Assembly: GCA_900318105.1 (NCBI GenBank)
Contig: ONJG01000089.1
Location: forward strand, 1 to 44,545
Direction of reading: 5' to 3'
From: an uncultured Eubacteriales bacterium
Lineage (GTDB): Bacteria; Bacillota; Clostridia; Peptostreptococcales; Anaerovoracaceae
DNA: 44,545 nucleotides
Shown here: positions 26,084-34,372 of the stretch, one piece after another
Position numbering within the stretch: position 1 is the stretch's first letter
Layout of the letters: each line of letters begins with the position of its first letter
The notes under the pieces: generated by a model
Told to the model about the DNA's origin: nothing
The model's database searches: none
The model's input: only the letters and a program-made list of their open reading frames with translations
Program-made: the position numbers and the translations under genes

Positions 26084-26971
26084 TTATCCTTGCGCAACTG
26101 CAGCTGCTTCCTTGGCCTTTGCGGCAGCGGCTTTTTTGGCTGCTGCGGCCTTTTCGGCTGCTGCCTTTGGAGGCAGTTTCTTGAAGCTGTTGATAGCGCC
26201 TGTCGGGCATACAACTGCGCAAAGTCCGCAGGACTTGCACTTGGATACATCTATCCTTGCGAGGTTGTCCTCTACGGTGATGGCTCCGAAGTTACATACC
26301 GTAGTGCACTTGGTGCAGCCGATGCATGCGTTGTCACAGTTCTTTTTGGCAACTGCGCCCTTGTCTGTGGATGAGCACAGAACGTGTACCTGGCTCTTGA
26401 CAGGTACGAGCTTGATGATCTTCTGCGGACATGTGTTTACGCAGGCTCCGCAGGCCACGCAGTTTTCTCTGTTGACCTTTGCGATGCCGTCAACGATTCC
26501 GATAGCATCGAACTGGCATGCATCAACGCAGTCTCCGAGGCCCATGCATCCGAACATGCAGGCATTCGGTGACGAGAACCATCCCTTGGCTCCCTTGCAG
26601 GACTGCATGCCCTGCCACTCGAGCACTGTTCTCCTTGCGTCGCAAACGCCGTTGCACATAACCTGTGCGACTTCGGGCTCGGTGGATCCGGCGGCTCTGC
26701 CGAGTATCTCGGCAATCTGCGCCGCTACGCCTGCCCCGCCCGGCGAGCATTTGGTGCATGGCAGCTCTTCGTCCGCCACGAGGTTGGCAGCGTAGTCGTC
26801 GCAGCCGGCGAAGCCGCAGCCGCCGCAGTTAGCGCCCGGCAGAACTTCCCTTACCTGCGTGACTCTCTCATCAACTGCCACAAAGAATACCTTGGATGCG
26901 AATACCAGGAGGCCCGCACAGATAAGTCCTATGACTGCAACCAGCATTACAGGTGTCATAATACCACTCAT
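26084..26971 (-). CDS. rnfB: Rnf complex subunit RnfB (iron-sulfur protein)
   Basis: The 295-residue subunit carries electrons into the membrane-bound Rnf complex (ferredoxin:NAD+ oxidoreductase coupled to Na+ or H+ export). An N-terminal membrane helix (about 9-29) is followed by the CGGCGFAGCDDYA cluster motif and several 4Fe-4S motifs: CMFGCMGLGDCVDAC, CVACGACVNTCP, CIGCTKCTTVC and CKSCGLCAVVCP. The last 33 residues are an Ala/Lys-rich low-complexity tail. GGAGG lies seven bases before the ATG at 26969-26971; a GTG one codon earlier is less likely. It is the last gene of the operon. Confidence 0.94.
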   Translation of the reverse strand: MSGIMTPVMLVAVIGLICAGLLVFASKVFFVAVDERVTQVREVLPGANCGGCGFAGCDDYAANLVADEELPCTKCSPGGAGVAAQIAEILGRAAGSTEPEVAQVMCNGVCDARRTVLEWQGMQSCKGAKGWFSSPNACMFGCMGLGDCVDACQFDAIGIVDGIAKVNRENCVACGACVNTCPQKIIKLVPVKSQVHVLCSSTDKGAVAKKNCDNACIGCTKCTTVCNFGAITVEDNLARIDVSKCKSCGLCAVVCPTGAINSFKKLPPKAAAEKAAAAKKAAAAKAKEAAAVAQG

Positions 26972-26986
26972 CACTCTGCCTCCTTT

Positions 26987-27568
26987 CTACTGGAACATCC
27001 CGGTAAAGCCCATGAACGAAAGCGCCATGATGGACGCTGCCACGAGGATGATGCCCACGCCCTGGAAAGGTGCCGGCACGCCCTCTGTCGTTGCGAGCTT
27101 TTCCTCGCGGATACCTGCGAAGAGGACCATAGCTACCATGTAGCCGACTCCTGCTCCGAAGGCATACACGACGGACTCGATGTATGTATAGCCATAACTT
27201 ATTGCGTTGATCGTAGCACCGAGGATGGCGCAGTTGGTCGTGATGAGCGGGAGGAAGATACCGAGCGCTTTCTGAAGCGCAGGCAGATATCTCTTCATGA
27301 ACATCTCTACGAACTGCACGAGGGCTGCGATAACGAGTATGAATACCACGGTCTGGAGGTACGCAATGTCGAATTTATTGAGCACCTGCATAACAGGCCA
27401 TGTCACGAGCTCGGCGATTACCATTACGAAGACTACGGCGCCTCCCATGCCCACTGCTGAGCTCATTTTGTTTGAAACTCCGAGGAATGAACAAATTCCC
27501 AGGAACTGCGACAGTACGAAGTTATTTACGAGGACTATCGCCATAAAGATTACGATTAAATTTATCAT
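26987..27568 (-). CDS. rnfA: Rnf complex subunit RnfA
   Basis: The 193-residue integral membrane subunit has six predicted helices and the RnfA/NqrE signatures: NNFVLSQFLGICSFLGVS near the N-terminus and LITTNCAILGA in the middle, each bringing a cysteine into the membrane where the paired RnfA/RnfE subunits are known to hold an iron-sulfur centre. It follows rnfE by 18 bases with GGAGG upstream of its ATG. Confidence 0.95.
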   Translation of the reverse strand: MINLIVIFMAIVLVNNFVLSQFLGICSFLGVSNKMSSAVGMGGAVVFVMVIAELVTWPVMQVLNKFDIAYLQTVVFILVIAALVQFVEMFMKRYLPALQKALGIFLPLITTNCAILGATINAISYGYTYIESVVYAFGAGVGYMVAMVLFAGIREEKLATTEGVPAPFQGVGIILVAASIMALSFMGFTGMFQ

Positions 27569-27586
27569 TTATGTCTGTCCTCCTTT

Positions 27587-28291
27587 CTATACTGCTGCGG
27601 CTGCCTTTTTCTCGGCCTCAATCTCTTCGTTTGCTTCTGCCGTATTGCAGGAATTGTACATCGGGCAAAGTCCGCAGCTAAAGCCTTTGGCCTTGAGGGC
27701 TCTTCCCTTTGTTGCAGCCTGCATGAGGGCAATCAGCACTCCGAACACGAAGAATCCGCCCGGAGGGAGATTGAAGAATCCGATCGAGAAGTTCGGAATA
27801 ATCGTAAAGCCGAGGAGGCATCCTGTTCCGAAGAACTCCCTGATTGCGCCCATTGCCGCGAGAGCCAGTGTGAATCCGAGTCCCATGCCGATTCCGTCAA
27901 ATGCGGAGTCGATTACGGAATTCTTGTTGGCAAACGCCTCTGCACGTCCGAGGATGATGCAGTTTACTACAATCAGAGGAATGAACACTCCGAGTGCTTT
28001 GTTGATGCCCGGTGCGTATGCCTGGAGCACGAACTGCACCAGAGTTACGAAGCCGGCGATTACTACTATGTAGCAAGGAATCCTGACTTTGTCCGGGATT
28101 ACCTTACGAAGCAGCGAAATTACCACGTTGGAACAGATCAGTACCGCCGTGGCCGAAAGTCCCATGCCGAGCGCGTTGATCAGCGAGGATGATGTGGCCA
28201 GGAACGGACATGTTCCGAGCAGGAGTACCAGCACGGGGTTCTCCTTGATAATTCCGTTGGTCAGAATAGCGAGTTTACTTTTCTTTTCCAT
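27587..28291 (-). CDS. rnfE: Rnf complex subunit RnfE
   Basis: The 234-residue membrane subunit is the partner of RnfA: NPVLVLLLGTCPFLATSSS near the N-terminus and IPLIVVNCIILGRAEAFA in the middle match the RnfE/NqrD family. The C-terminal 30 residues add a cysteine group (Cys206, Cys209, Cys215 in CGLCPMYNSC) and an acidic/Ala-rich end. Its ATG overlaps the rnfG stop codon by one base (TAATG), with GGGAGG upstream. Confidence 0.94.
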   Translation of the reverse strand: MEKKSKLAILTNGIIKENPVLVLLLGTCPFLATSSSLINALGMGLSATAVLICSNVVISLLRKVIPDKVRIPCYIVVIAGFVTLVQFVLQAYAPGINKALGVFIPLIVVNCIILGRAEAFANKNSVIDSAFDGIGMGLGFTLALAAMGAIREFFGTGCLLGFTIIPNFSIGFFNLPPGGFFVFGVLIALMQAATKGRALKAKGFSCGLCPMYNSCNTAEANEEIEAEKKAAAAV

Positions 28292-28872
28292 TATTTGACA
28301 CCTCCCATCGCTTTGAACTGCTCGAGTGCACAGTATACAGCTTTATGGATTGCGCCTGAGGATACGGAAGCTCCCGTAACCTCTACGATGTCGTCGGCAT
28401 GCGCTTTGATGTTATCGCTGGCAAGCTCGGTGTGTCCCTCATACTGACTGAGGTGGGCCGGATCCTGAGCTTTGGTTCCGACGCCCGGCGTATCTGCGTG
28501 ATCTGTGATCTGAACGCCTGTGATCTCGCCGTCCTTGTTGATGCCGACCATGGCTGTGAGAAGTCCGCCGTACGAGTTCGACTCAACGGTGACTACCATG
28601 CCAGATCCGTTGTCTGCGGTATAGCACTCTGTGGCATATACCTTTTTCTCTTCATAAGTTACAAGCTCAGCGCCTGCATCCGAGAATTTGCCGTCCGCAT
28701 CCTCGAGGAGAGCTGACCTGGCCTCACTTGCTGCGGCCGCTGTGTTCTCATCGATTATCGGCTTGGTGATTCCGTACACAAATGCGAGCAGGAATGTCAC
28801 CACAAAGCAGATGATTACAAGTACCAGGATAGGTGAAATGAAATCCTTGAAAGCATTGCTCTTAGTTTCCAT
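28291..28872 (-). CDS. rnfG: Rnf complex subunit RnfG (flavoprotein)
   Basis: The 193-residue subunit has one N-terminal membrane helix (about 13-33) and an outer FMN-binding domain. EVTGASVSSGAI (near 168-179) is the covalent flavin attachment motif of the S/TGA[S/T]-type. GVGTKAQDP is also conserved. It overlaps both rnfD and rnfE by one base through TAATG junctions, so production of the three membrane subunits is probably coupled. Confidence 0.94.
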   Translation of the reverse strand: METKSNAFKDFISPILVLVIICFVVTFLLAFVYGITKPIIDENTAAAASEARSALLEDADGKFSDAGAELVTYEEKKVYATECYTADNGSGMVVTVESNSYGGLLTAMVGINKDGEITGVQITDHADTPGVGTKAQDPAHLSQYEGHTELASDNIKAHADDIVEVTGASVSSGAIHKAVYCALEQFKAMGGVK

Positions 28873-29831
28873 TATTTGGCACCTCCCTTCAGATAGAACT
28901 TGTAGGACAGGTTGTTCAGGAGCGGTGTGCAGAGGTTCATCAGCAGTATCGAGAAGGATACGCCTTCAGGATACGAACCGAAGAGCCTGATGCTCATCGT
29001 GATGATGCCGCAGCCGATGCCGAACAGCAGCTGTCCGAGCGGCAGTTTAGGCGATGTGACATAGTCGGTTGCCATGAAGAAGGCTCCGAGCATCACGCCG
29101 CCGGCCAGCACATGGAAGAGTGCCCAGTGCAGGCTGCCTGTCGCGATAAATCCGAATACGAATACGGTTCCGATAAATGCGCAAGGGATAATCGGGCTGA
29201 TTACCTTGCGGACTATCAGGTAGATGCCGCCGATGAGAAGTGCGAGTGCGCAGACTTCTCCGGTGGATCCGCCGTGGAATCCGAGGAACATACGGAGGAG
29301 GTCCGGAATCTGGTCGCGGCTTCCTTCCGCATAAAGTGCAAGCGGTGTGGCTCCCGTCACGGCATCAGCGCCCGAGTCGAGCCTTGTTACAGGCCATGTG
29401 GACATGTTGCCGGCAAACGAGATGAACAGGAATATCCTGGCTGTAATGGCCGGGTTACTGAAGTTCCTGCCGATTCCTCCGAAGAGCTGCTTTACCACCA
29501 CAATCGCAAAGAGGCATCCGAGCACGGCCTGCCAGATCGGGAAGTTCGACGGTACGTTGAATGCAATCAGAAGTCCCGTCAGCGCAGCGGAGAGGTCCCT
29601 TACCGTCTGCTTTTTATGAGTGATTACGTTGTATACATACTCGAAGAGTACGCTCGCTGCCACGCATATAACGGAGAGGAGCAGAGCCCTGAATCCGAAG
29701 ATGTATATGCTGGCAATCAGTGAAGGAGCGAGTGCGAGGAGCACTGACCCCATGAGTCTTGTAGTATCCGACTCTGTGACGATATGCGGTGAGGAGGATA
29801 CTATCAAATTATCATGAAACTTGTTAGCCAT
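28872..29831 (-). CDS. rnfD: Rnf complex subunit RnfD (flavoprotein)
   Basis: The 319-residue subunit has about eight to ten membrane segments. The N-terminal SSSPHI, the covalent FMN motif DAVTGATPL (near 157-165), and the C-terminal GVSFSILLMNLCTPLLN are RnfD/NqrB hallmarks. It starts two bases after the rnfC stop codon with AGGAGG upstream. Confidence 0.95.
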   Translation of the reverse strand: MANKFHDNLIVSSSPHIVTESDTTRLMGSVLLALAPSLIASIYIFGFRALLLSVICVAASVLFEYVYNVITHKKQTVRDLSAALTGLLIAFNVPSNFPIWQAVLGCLFAIVVVKQLFGGIGRNFSNPAITARIFLFISFAGNMSTWPVTRLDSGADAVTGATPLALYAEGSRDQIPDLLRMFLGFHGGSTGEVCALALLIGGIYLIVRKVISPIIPCAFIGTVFVFGFIATGSLHWALFHVLAGGVMLGAFFMATDYVTSPKLPLGQLLFGIGCGIITMSIRLFGSYPEGVSFSILLMNLCTPLLNNLSYKFYLKGGAK

Positions 29832-29832
29832 A

Positions 29833-31143
29833 TTAATTCGATGCCTCCTTTACCATCATCTTAGAGAGTTTGTTGCTCAGTGCGAGCGGGCGTCTGGCCG
29901 GACATATGAACGAGCAGCTGCCGCACTCCATGCACTGCATTATGTTGAACTTGTTGAGTTTGTCCACGTCCTTTTGCTCGTAGGCATCCGCAAAGATGCT
30001 CGGCATGAGTCCAATCGGGCAAACCGAGTGGCAGCGCTGGCAATTGAGACATGCTGTCTCTTCCTTTACCTCAGCCATCTCCTGTCCGAAGCAGAGCACG
30101 GCCGATGTGTTTTTCATGGTCGGCGACTCGTCGGATTTTGTGGCACGTCCCATCATAGGCCCGCCCATGATGATCTTGCGCGGCTCTTTTTTATAGCCGC
30201 CGCAGAACTCGATCACATCCGCGATTCTGGTTCCGATAGGAATGTAGACGTTCTTTGGCTCAGCCACTGCATCGCCGTCTATAGTAACTCTTCTCCTTAC
30301 TATAGGCATGCCGGTCCTGAAGTACTCAGCCATGAGGCCTACCGTGGATACGTTATCGAGTATGACTCCAAGCTGTGCAGGGAGCACACCGGCATCCATT
30401 GTCTTTCCCGTGACCTCATAAATGAGTACACGCTCAGCTCCCTTCGGGTAGCTTGATGGAAGCGGTACGATTTCGATGTCATTTATCTCGTTCTGCTCGA
30501 TAAGTCTCTTGAGGTTGGCAATTGCGTCAGGTTTGTTGGTCTCGATTCCGATGAATCCTTTTTTAAGATTCAGGTACTGCATGATGAGTTTCATGCCGTC
30601 GAGCACGTCCTGTCCGTTCTCTACCATTTCTCTGCTGTCTGTTGTAATGAATGGCTCGCACTCTGCGGCGTTGACCACGAGGTACTCGCATTCATCGATG
30701 TTTTTTGGATTCAGCTTGATGTGAGTCGGGAACGATGCTCCTCCCAGTCCTACCATGCCGCTGTCTCTTGCTGCTTTGACGAAATCCTCAAAGCTCTCAA
30801 CGACAGGTGGTTTTACTTCTTCGCTTACCTCCTGTTTTTTGTCAGTCTCGATCACGATGTGTGTCTCGAAGCCGCCCATTGAACCACGGACCTGATCGAT
30901 TGATTTTACAGTTCCGCTGACGCTCGAAAAGACAGGTACACTTACAAAGGCTTCGGAATCTCCGATCCTCTGACCTACCTTTACGTAATCACCCGCTGCA
31001 ACGAGCGGAGTGCAAGGAGCGCCGATGTTCTGGGACATGCTGATGCTGACTTCATCCGGTACCGGCATCGTCACGGTCTCTGACTGAGACGTGTTTTTAT
31101 GATGAGGCACGTGGACGCTTGGCAAATGTTTCCTTTGGCTCAT
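29833..31143 (-). CDS. rnfC: Rnf complex subunit RnfC (NADH/FMN-binding)
   Basis: The 436-residue peripheral subunit is the NAD-reactive part of the Rnf complex. The N-terminal VHVPHHK, IGAPCTPLV and DYVKVGQRIG segment, the GGASFPTHIKL nucleotide/flavin region and two C-terminal 4Fe-4S motifs (CLNCQRCHSVCP and CMECGSCSFICP) are all present. The frame allows an ATG seven codons earlier (31164), but AAGGAG lies between the two and serves the ATG at 31141-31143. It is the first gene of the operon, with a structured leader upstream. Confidence 0.94.
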   Translation of the reverse strand: MSQRKHLPSVHVPHHKNTSQSETVTMPVPDEVSISMSQNIGAPCTPLVAAGDYVKVGQRIGDSEAFVSVPVFSSVSGTVKSIDQVRGSMGGFETHIVIETDKKQEVSEEVKPPVVESFEDFVKAARDSGMVGLGGASFPTHIKLNPKNIDECEYLVVNAAECEPFITTDSREMVENGQDVLDGMKLIMQYLNLKKGFIGIETNKPDAIANLKRLIEQNEINDIEIVPLPSSYPKGAERVLIYEVTGKTMDAGVLPAQLGVILDNVSTVGLMAEYFRTGMPIVRRRVTIDGDAVAEPKNVYIPIGTRIADVIEFCGGYKKEPRKIIMGGPMMGRATKSDESPTMKNTSAVLCFGQEMAEVKEETACLNCQRCHSVCPIGLMPSIFADAYEQKDVDKLNKFNIMQCMECGSCSFICPARRPLALSNKLSKMMVKEASN

Positions 31144-31164
31144 CCCTTTAGAAACTCCTTTCAT

Positions 31165-31354
31165 ATAGTTGCTACAATATCTGTAGTATCTGTAGTTGCC
31201 GCCTTAGGGCTGCCTTGAGACCGCCTTTTTGCTACGGCCTTAGGGCTGTTGCCTCAGTGCCGGATCCGCGCTCTGTCTGACGGACCCGCACGGCTCCTCC
31301 CGGCTGCCGGCGGCATTCTCTCGGGGCACAAAAAATAATCCCCCTTTTCAGAAC
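31165..31354 (-). promoter_or_regulatory. Structured GC-rich leader of the Rnf operon
   Basis: A TATAAT box on the minus strand (31361-31366) predicts a transcript starting near 31354, about 210 bases before the rnfC start. Within it, 31291-31281 pairs with 31268-31257 as an 11-bp stem with one bulge; one pair is G-U, stable in minus-strand RNA only. A 12-base sequence, CAGCCCTAAGGC on that strand, occurs twice (31237-31248, 31201-31212). A small CTACA/TGTAG hairpin lies near 31172-31186. It matches no riboswitch class I can recall. No good -35 element is seen. Confidence 0.5.
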
Positions 31355-31404
31355 GCCTACATTATATACCATAAGAAGCAAAAATACATAATTGATATAA
31401 AATA

Positions 31405-31422
31405 CACAGTCTATAAACTGTG
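31405..31422. promoter_or_regulatory. Operator-like palindrome between rnfC and the decarboxylase gene
   Basis: CACAGT-CTATAA-ACTGTG is a perfect 6-6-6 palindrome between two divergent promoters (the -10 box at 31361-31366 on the minus strand, and the pair at 31458-31486 on the plus strand). It could bind a dimeric regulator acting on one or both. Confidence 0.4.
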
Positions 31423-31457
31423 CATTTTCTAAGACAATCGCGTTAATTATTTGTCTG

Positions 31458-31486
31458 TTGCGGTTTGTCCGTGTACAAGATAGAAT
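31458..31486 (+). promoter_or_regulatory. Probable promoter of the decarboxylase gene
   Basis: TTGCGG (31458-31463) and TAGAAT (31481-31486) are 17 bases apart. A transcript would start near 31493, about 34 bases before the ATG at 31527. Confidence 0.45.
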
Positions 31487-31495
31487 GATTTGTAG

Positions 31496-31522
31496 GTTAT
31501 TATTATATGCAGCGATAATAAC
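31496..31522 (+). promoter_or_regulatory. Hairpin between a weak SD and the decarboxylase start
   Basis: GTTATTAT (31496-31503) pairs with ATAATAAC (31515-31522) around an 11-base loop. The only SD-like bases (GTAGG, 31492-31496) lie on its far side. Folding would bring them within a few bases of the ATG at 31527, a possible means of translation control. Confidence 0.35.
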
Positions 31523-31526
31523 AGCA

Positions 31527-33032
31527 ATGGACAAGACCATATTTAACTTTTTAAAAGAATACAGCAATGATGAGCACATCTCATTTCACATGCCCGGGCA
31601 CAAAAGCCGCAGGGACATTTTTGCGCGCTATGGCTATGGAGATTTCCTGAACGACATCATCAAATACGACGTCACCGAATTCCCGGGTGCTGACGCGCTC
31701 TACAGCCCAAAATCCGTGCTCAGAAATGTCATGGAGAACTACGCAGATCTCTACGGCGTCCGCAATACGGAGCTCCTGGTAAACGGCTCAAGCGCCGGCA
31801 TTATGGCAGCTGTTCTGGCAACGGTTCCCATCGGCGGCAAACTCATCCTCGGCAGGAATTCCCACCACAGCGCGTACTCGGCTCTGAGACTCGGCGGGAT
31901 AAATCCCGTATATGTCCAGCCTGAAATTGAGCCTTCGTACAACCTGTCCGCTGAGATATCACCGTATGCGCTCGAGGATGCATGCAGGGCCAATCCTGAC
32001 GCATCGGCAGTTCTTGTGACAAGCCCGAACTACTGCGGAATGCTCTCGGACATTGCCATTCTTGCGGATACCGCCCACGAATACGGGATGACGCTAATAG
32101 TCGATCAGGCACACGGCGCACATCTTAAGTTCTTCGATTATGATGCAAAGTCACTGAGAGACAGCGGCGCTTTTGTGCCGCACATCTCGCATGCAGCAGA
32201 AACCCTGGGCGCCGATATAGTAATAAACAGCACGCACAAGACTCTTCTGAGTTTCACCGAAAGCGCGATTCTTAACATCTGCACGGACAGTGTGAACATA
32301 GATGCGGTCAGCGAAGCTCTTCGAATGCTCCAGACCACGAGCCCGTCATACCTTCTTATGACAAGCCTGGATATAAATGAAAAGATCATGCGAAGCAACG
32401 GGACGGATATTATTAAATCCTGGAAGGAAGATCTGGACTACTTCTATAAAAATGCCGCGAAGATAAGCGGCCTTACCGTAGTGCAGGGCGGTGGCGAGCG
32501 CGGCACGGGCGGCGCAGACGACGAATGCTTCCCGCTTTACCGCTACAGAGAGGGTCCGGATGTTACAAAGATAAACATAAGCATGGCGGGGCTCGGCGTC
32601 TCCGGTGAGCGCCTTGAAAAAGAGCTTCGCTACAAAGGAATAGTATCGGAGATGATCCACGGGGATTATTTGCTTTTGATGAGCGGCGCCGGCAACAAGC
32701 GAAGCGACTACGAGAGGCTGCTCACCGCACTCAGCGAAATCGCTGAGTCCTATGGCGTAGGCCATAGCACCCGCCGAGCCCGTTCCTTCGACGCACCCGT
32801 TCCGGAAACATCCGATGTTCCGACAGAGGCAGAGCTCGTGCCCCTCTACGAGGCCGACGGCAGGGTTCTGTTCGATCCCATAATCACCTATCCTCCGGGA
32901 ACTCCGGTTGCCTGCCCGGGAGAGATCATGTCGCTTGAGCTTATAAGCTACATTCAGGAACTCCTCGCCGAGGGCGACCGAATCAGCGGTGTCGATGATG
33001 AAGGAATGATAAAAGTCGGTGCCACCCCCTAG
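31527..33032 (+). CDS. Orn/Lys/Arg decarboxylase-family PLP enzyme
   Basis: The 501-residue fold-type I PLP enzyme belongs to the short, Gram-positive group of Orn/Lys/Arg decarboxylases (SpeA/YaaO-like). HMPGHK (21-26) marks the N-terminus, ELLVNGSSAGIMAA and SHHSAYSAL line the cofactor site, IVDQAHGAH holds Asp193 and His196, and NSTHKTL holds the Schiff-base Lys238. The C-terminal domain ends with YPPGTPVACPGE and ELISYIQEL, also typical. It probably makes agmatine, cadaverine or putrescine; which one cannot be told. The frame opens with a TTG 23 codons earlier, but homologues fit the ATG at 31527. The gene stands alone, divergent from rnfC. Confidence 0.88.
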   Translation: MDKTIFNFLKEYSNDEHISFHMPGHKSRRDIFARYGYGDFLNDIIKYDVTEFPGADALYSPKSVLRNVMENYADLYGVRNTELLVNGSSAGIMAAVLATVPIGGKLILGRNSHHSAYSALRLGGINPVYVQPEIEPSYNLSAEISPYALEDACRANPDASAVLVTSPNYCGMLSDIAILADTAHEYGMTLIVDQAHGAHLKFFDYDAKSLRDSGAFVPHISHAAETLGADIVINSTHKTLLSFTESAILNICTDSVNIDAVSEALRMLQTTSPSYLLMTSLDINEKIMRSNGTDIIKSWKEDLDYFYKNAAKISGLTVVQGGGERGTGGADDECFPLYRYREGPDVTKINISMAGLGVSGERLEKELRYKGIVSEMIHGDYLLLMSGAGNKRSDYERLLTALSEIAESYGVGHSTRRARSFDAPVPETSDVPTEAELVPLYEADGRVLFDPIITYPPGTPVACPGEIMSLELISYIQELLAEGDRISGVDDEGMIKVGATP

Positions 33033-33049
33033 TGGCGACCCGACTTTTT
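33012..33049 (+). terminator. Terminator overlapping the end of the decarboxylase gene
   Basis: AAAGTCGG (33012-33019) pairs with CCGACTTT (33040-33047), and inside it GCCAC pairs with GTGGC, followed by a T-run to 33049. The left arm codes for the last residues and the stop codon lies in the loop region. Confidence 0.85.
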
Positions 33050-33117
33050 ACAATATACATACTATCTTAATGCTGTCTTATACTTCTTATACTTTGATTC
33101 AAGGAATTCATTTTAAC

Positions 33118-33939
33118 CTATCGCAGAAGTATTCTGCTTCGAACTATTTCCTCCACCGGGGTTTTGTCAAATCCTCCGGCCGGCGTATCAAAAGTGAAGA
33201 ATATGTTTATACCATGCACATATCCTTCCTGAAAATAATTGTACAGTTTCTCCGCGAATCTTCTCCTGTAGTACTCGCTCGACATCATTCCCTGGTGCTC
33301 TATTATTAATTCTGTTTTATTGTCCAGCTCAGAAAGCAGCGTAAAATCAGGAACCATCAGTCTGCCTCTGATTCTCATTGGGAGCTCATAGATAAATGTT
33401 ACGCCCATGGACAGCAGGTAATTATATATAGCCGCTTCGGATTTTGATCTCACATAGTTTCCGTCATCCGTCGGGTTGATTAACTCTTCAGGTTTATATA
33501 TATCGTATCTGTTTTTCAGTGCCAGTGCTCTTTCCCTCCAGAGCTTTGCCTCATCACCCACAAGCACATCATCCAGTCTTGGATTCTTGTATATATCTGG
33601 GAGCATATCGTTTATCGATTCATAATCTGACGGATGAAATGTTTCCAGAAGATTGTTTACAGCTCCAAGATTACAAGTCAATACATCAAATGACTTCTTA
33701 TAATACCTGTACTCTTTTATTCTGTTTACAGTCTCCGACTTCTCACTTCCAATATAGCTGAATTCATACTCTTTATCATAGGCAGAATAATAATGTATCC
33801 CAGTTTTGGATGATTTGCGTCTTTTCATATTAAGACCGCGACAGGAGTCAAGCTCATTAAGCCTGCTCTCGCATATGCCTGCCTTTCTTTTGAGCTCATT
33901 TCTGTACATTTGAAGTTCCTCAAGCAGTCTCTTTTCCAT
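33118..33939 (-). CDS. Hypothetical protein with PD-(D/E)XK nuclease-like core
   Basis: The 273-residue protein begins with a helical, probably coiled-coil part (1-35), followed by a HYYSAYDKEYEFSYIG beta segment. Residues about 163-250 read like a PD-(D/E)XK core: VRSKSEAAIYNYL (Glu), FIYELPMRIRG, VPDFTLL (Asp) and IIEHQGMM (Glu with Gln where Lys usually stands), then YFQEGYVHGINIFFTF. I recall similar clostridial proteins of unknown function. The ATG at 33939 has no ribosome binding site; the one ten codons later (33909) has GAGGA seven bases upstream and may be the true start. It stands alone. Confidence 0.65.
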   Translation of the reverse strand: MEKRLLEELQMYRNELKRKAGICESRLNELDSCRGLNMKRRKSSKTGIHYYSAYDKEYEFSYIGSEKSETVNRIKEYRYYKKSFDVLTCNLGAVNNLLETFHPSDYESINDMLPDIYKNPRLDDVLVGDEAKLWRERALALKNRYDIYKPEELINPTDDGNYVRSKSEAAIYNYLLSMGVTFIYELPMRIRGRLMVPDFTLLSELDNKTELIIEHQGMMSSEYYRRRFAEKLYNYFQEGYVHGINIFFTFDTPAGGFDKTPVEEIVRSRILLR

Positions 33940-34106
33940 ATAAAAATGTTATTAATATACATCAAAAATTGCAAACAAGAAACGCACTAATTTCAGCATA
34001 AAATGCACTAATTCCTGCAAAATATTCACTCTAAAAACAACATCATCTTTTCATCTGCAAAAGCACTGTCGGATTAGCCTGCCACTACTTCATGCAATGA
34101 TATGTC

Positions 34107-34150
34107 TCAATTCTCAATATTCAATTCTCAGTATTCAATTCTCAATTACC
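34107..34150. repeat. Short tandem direct repeats
   Basis: The motif TTCAATTCTCA recurs about every 14 bases, with small changes, across this stretch. It lies in the non-coding block between the PD-(D/E)XK-like gene and serS. Such strings are common in intergenic DNA of some Bacillota; no function is known. Confidence 0.5.
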
Positions 34151-34216
34151 AATCAAGAATTGTATTCAGCCTCATCCCATTCTTCTCCATGCTTAATCAA
34201 CCTCGCCTTCCTCTCC

Positions 34217-34288
34217 GGCTTAATCACTATCGCGCCCTTCTTCTCAGGCTTAATCACTATCGCGCCCTTCTTCTCAGGCTTAATCACT
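34217..34288. repeat. 30-bp tandem repeat, 2.4 units
   Basis: Two perfect 30-bp units (34217-34246, 34247-34276) and the first 12 bases of a third (34277-34288). Each unit starts GGCTTAATCACTATCGCG. The 30-bp period keeps a reading frame open, giving short open frames on the plus strand, but these lack a ribosome binding site and I do not call them genes. Confidence 0.85.
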
Positions 34289-34372
34289 GTTTCAGCCTTT
34301 TGTTTATGGTCAGGGCATTACTCTCTACATAACCTAGAGCTATTTCCCACCAACATACGCTCTGACATTCCC

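Noticed and set aside
26025..31176. 12-base inverted pair (TGTAGCAACTAT at 26025, complement at 31165) flanking the Rnf operon
   Set aside because: Pairs of this length are expected by chance in 44 kb; no target duplication or mobility gene accompanies them.
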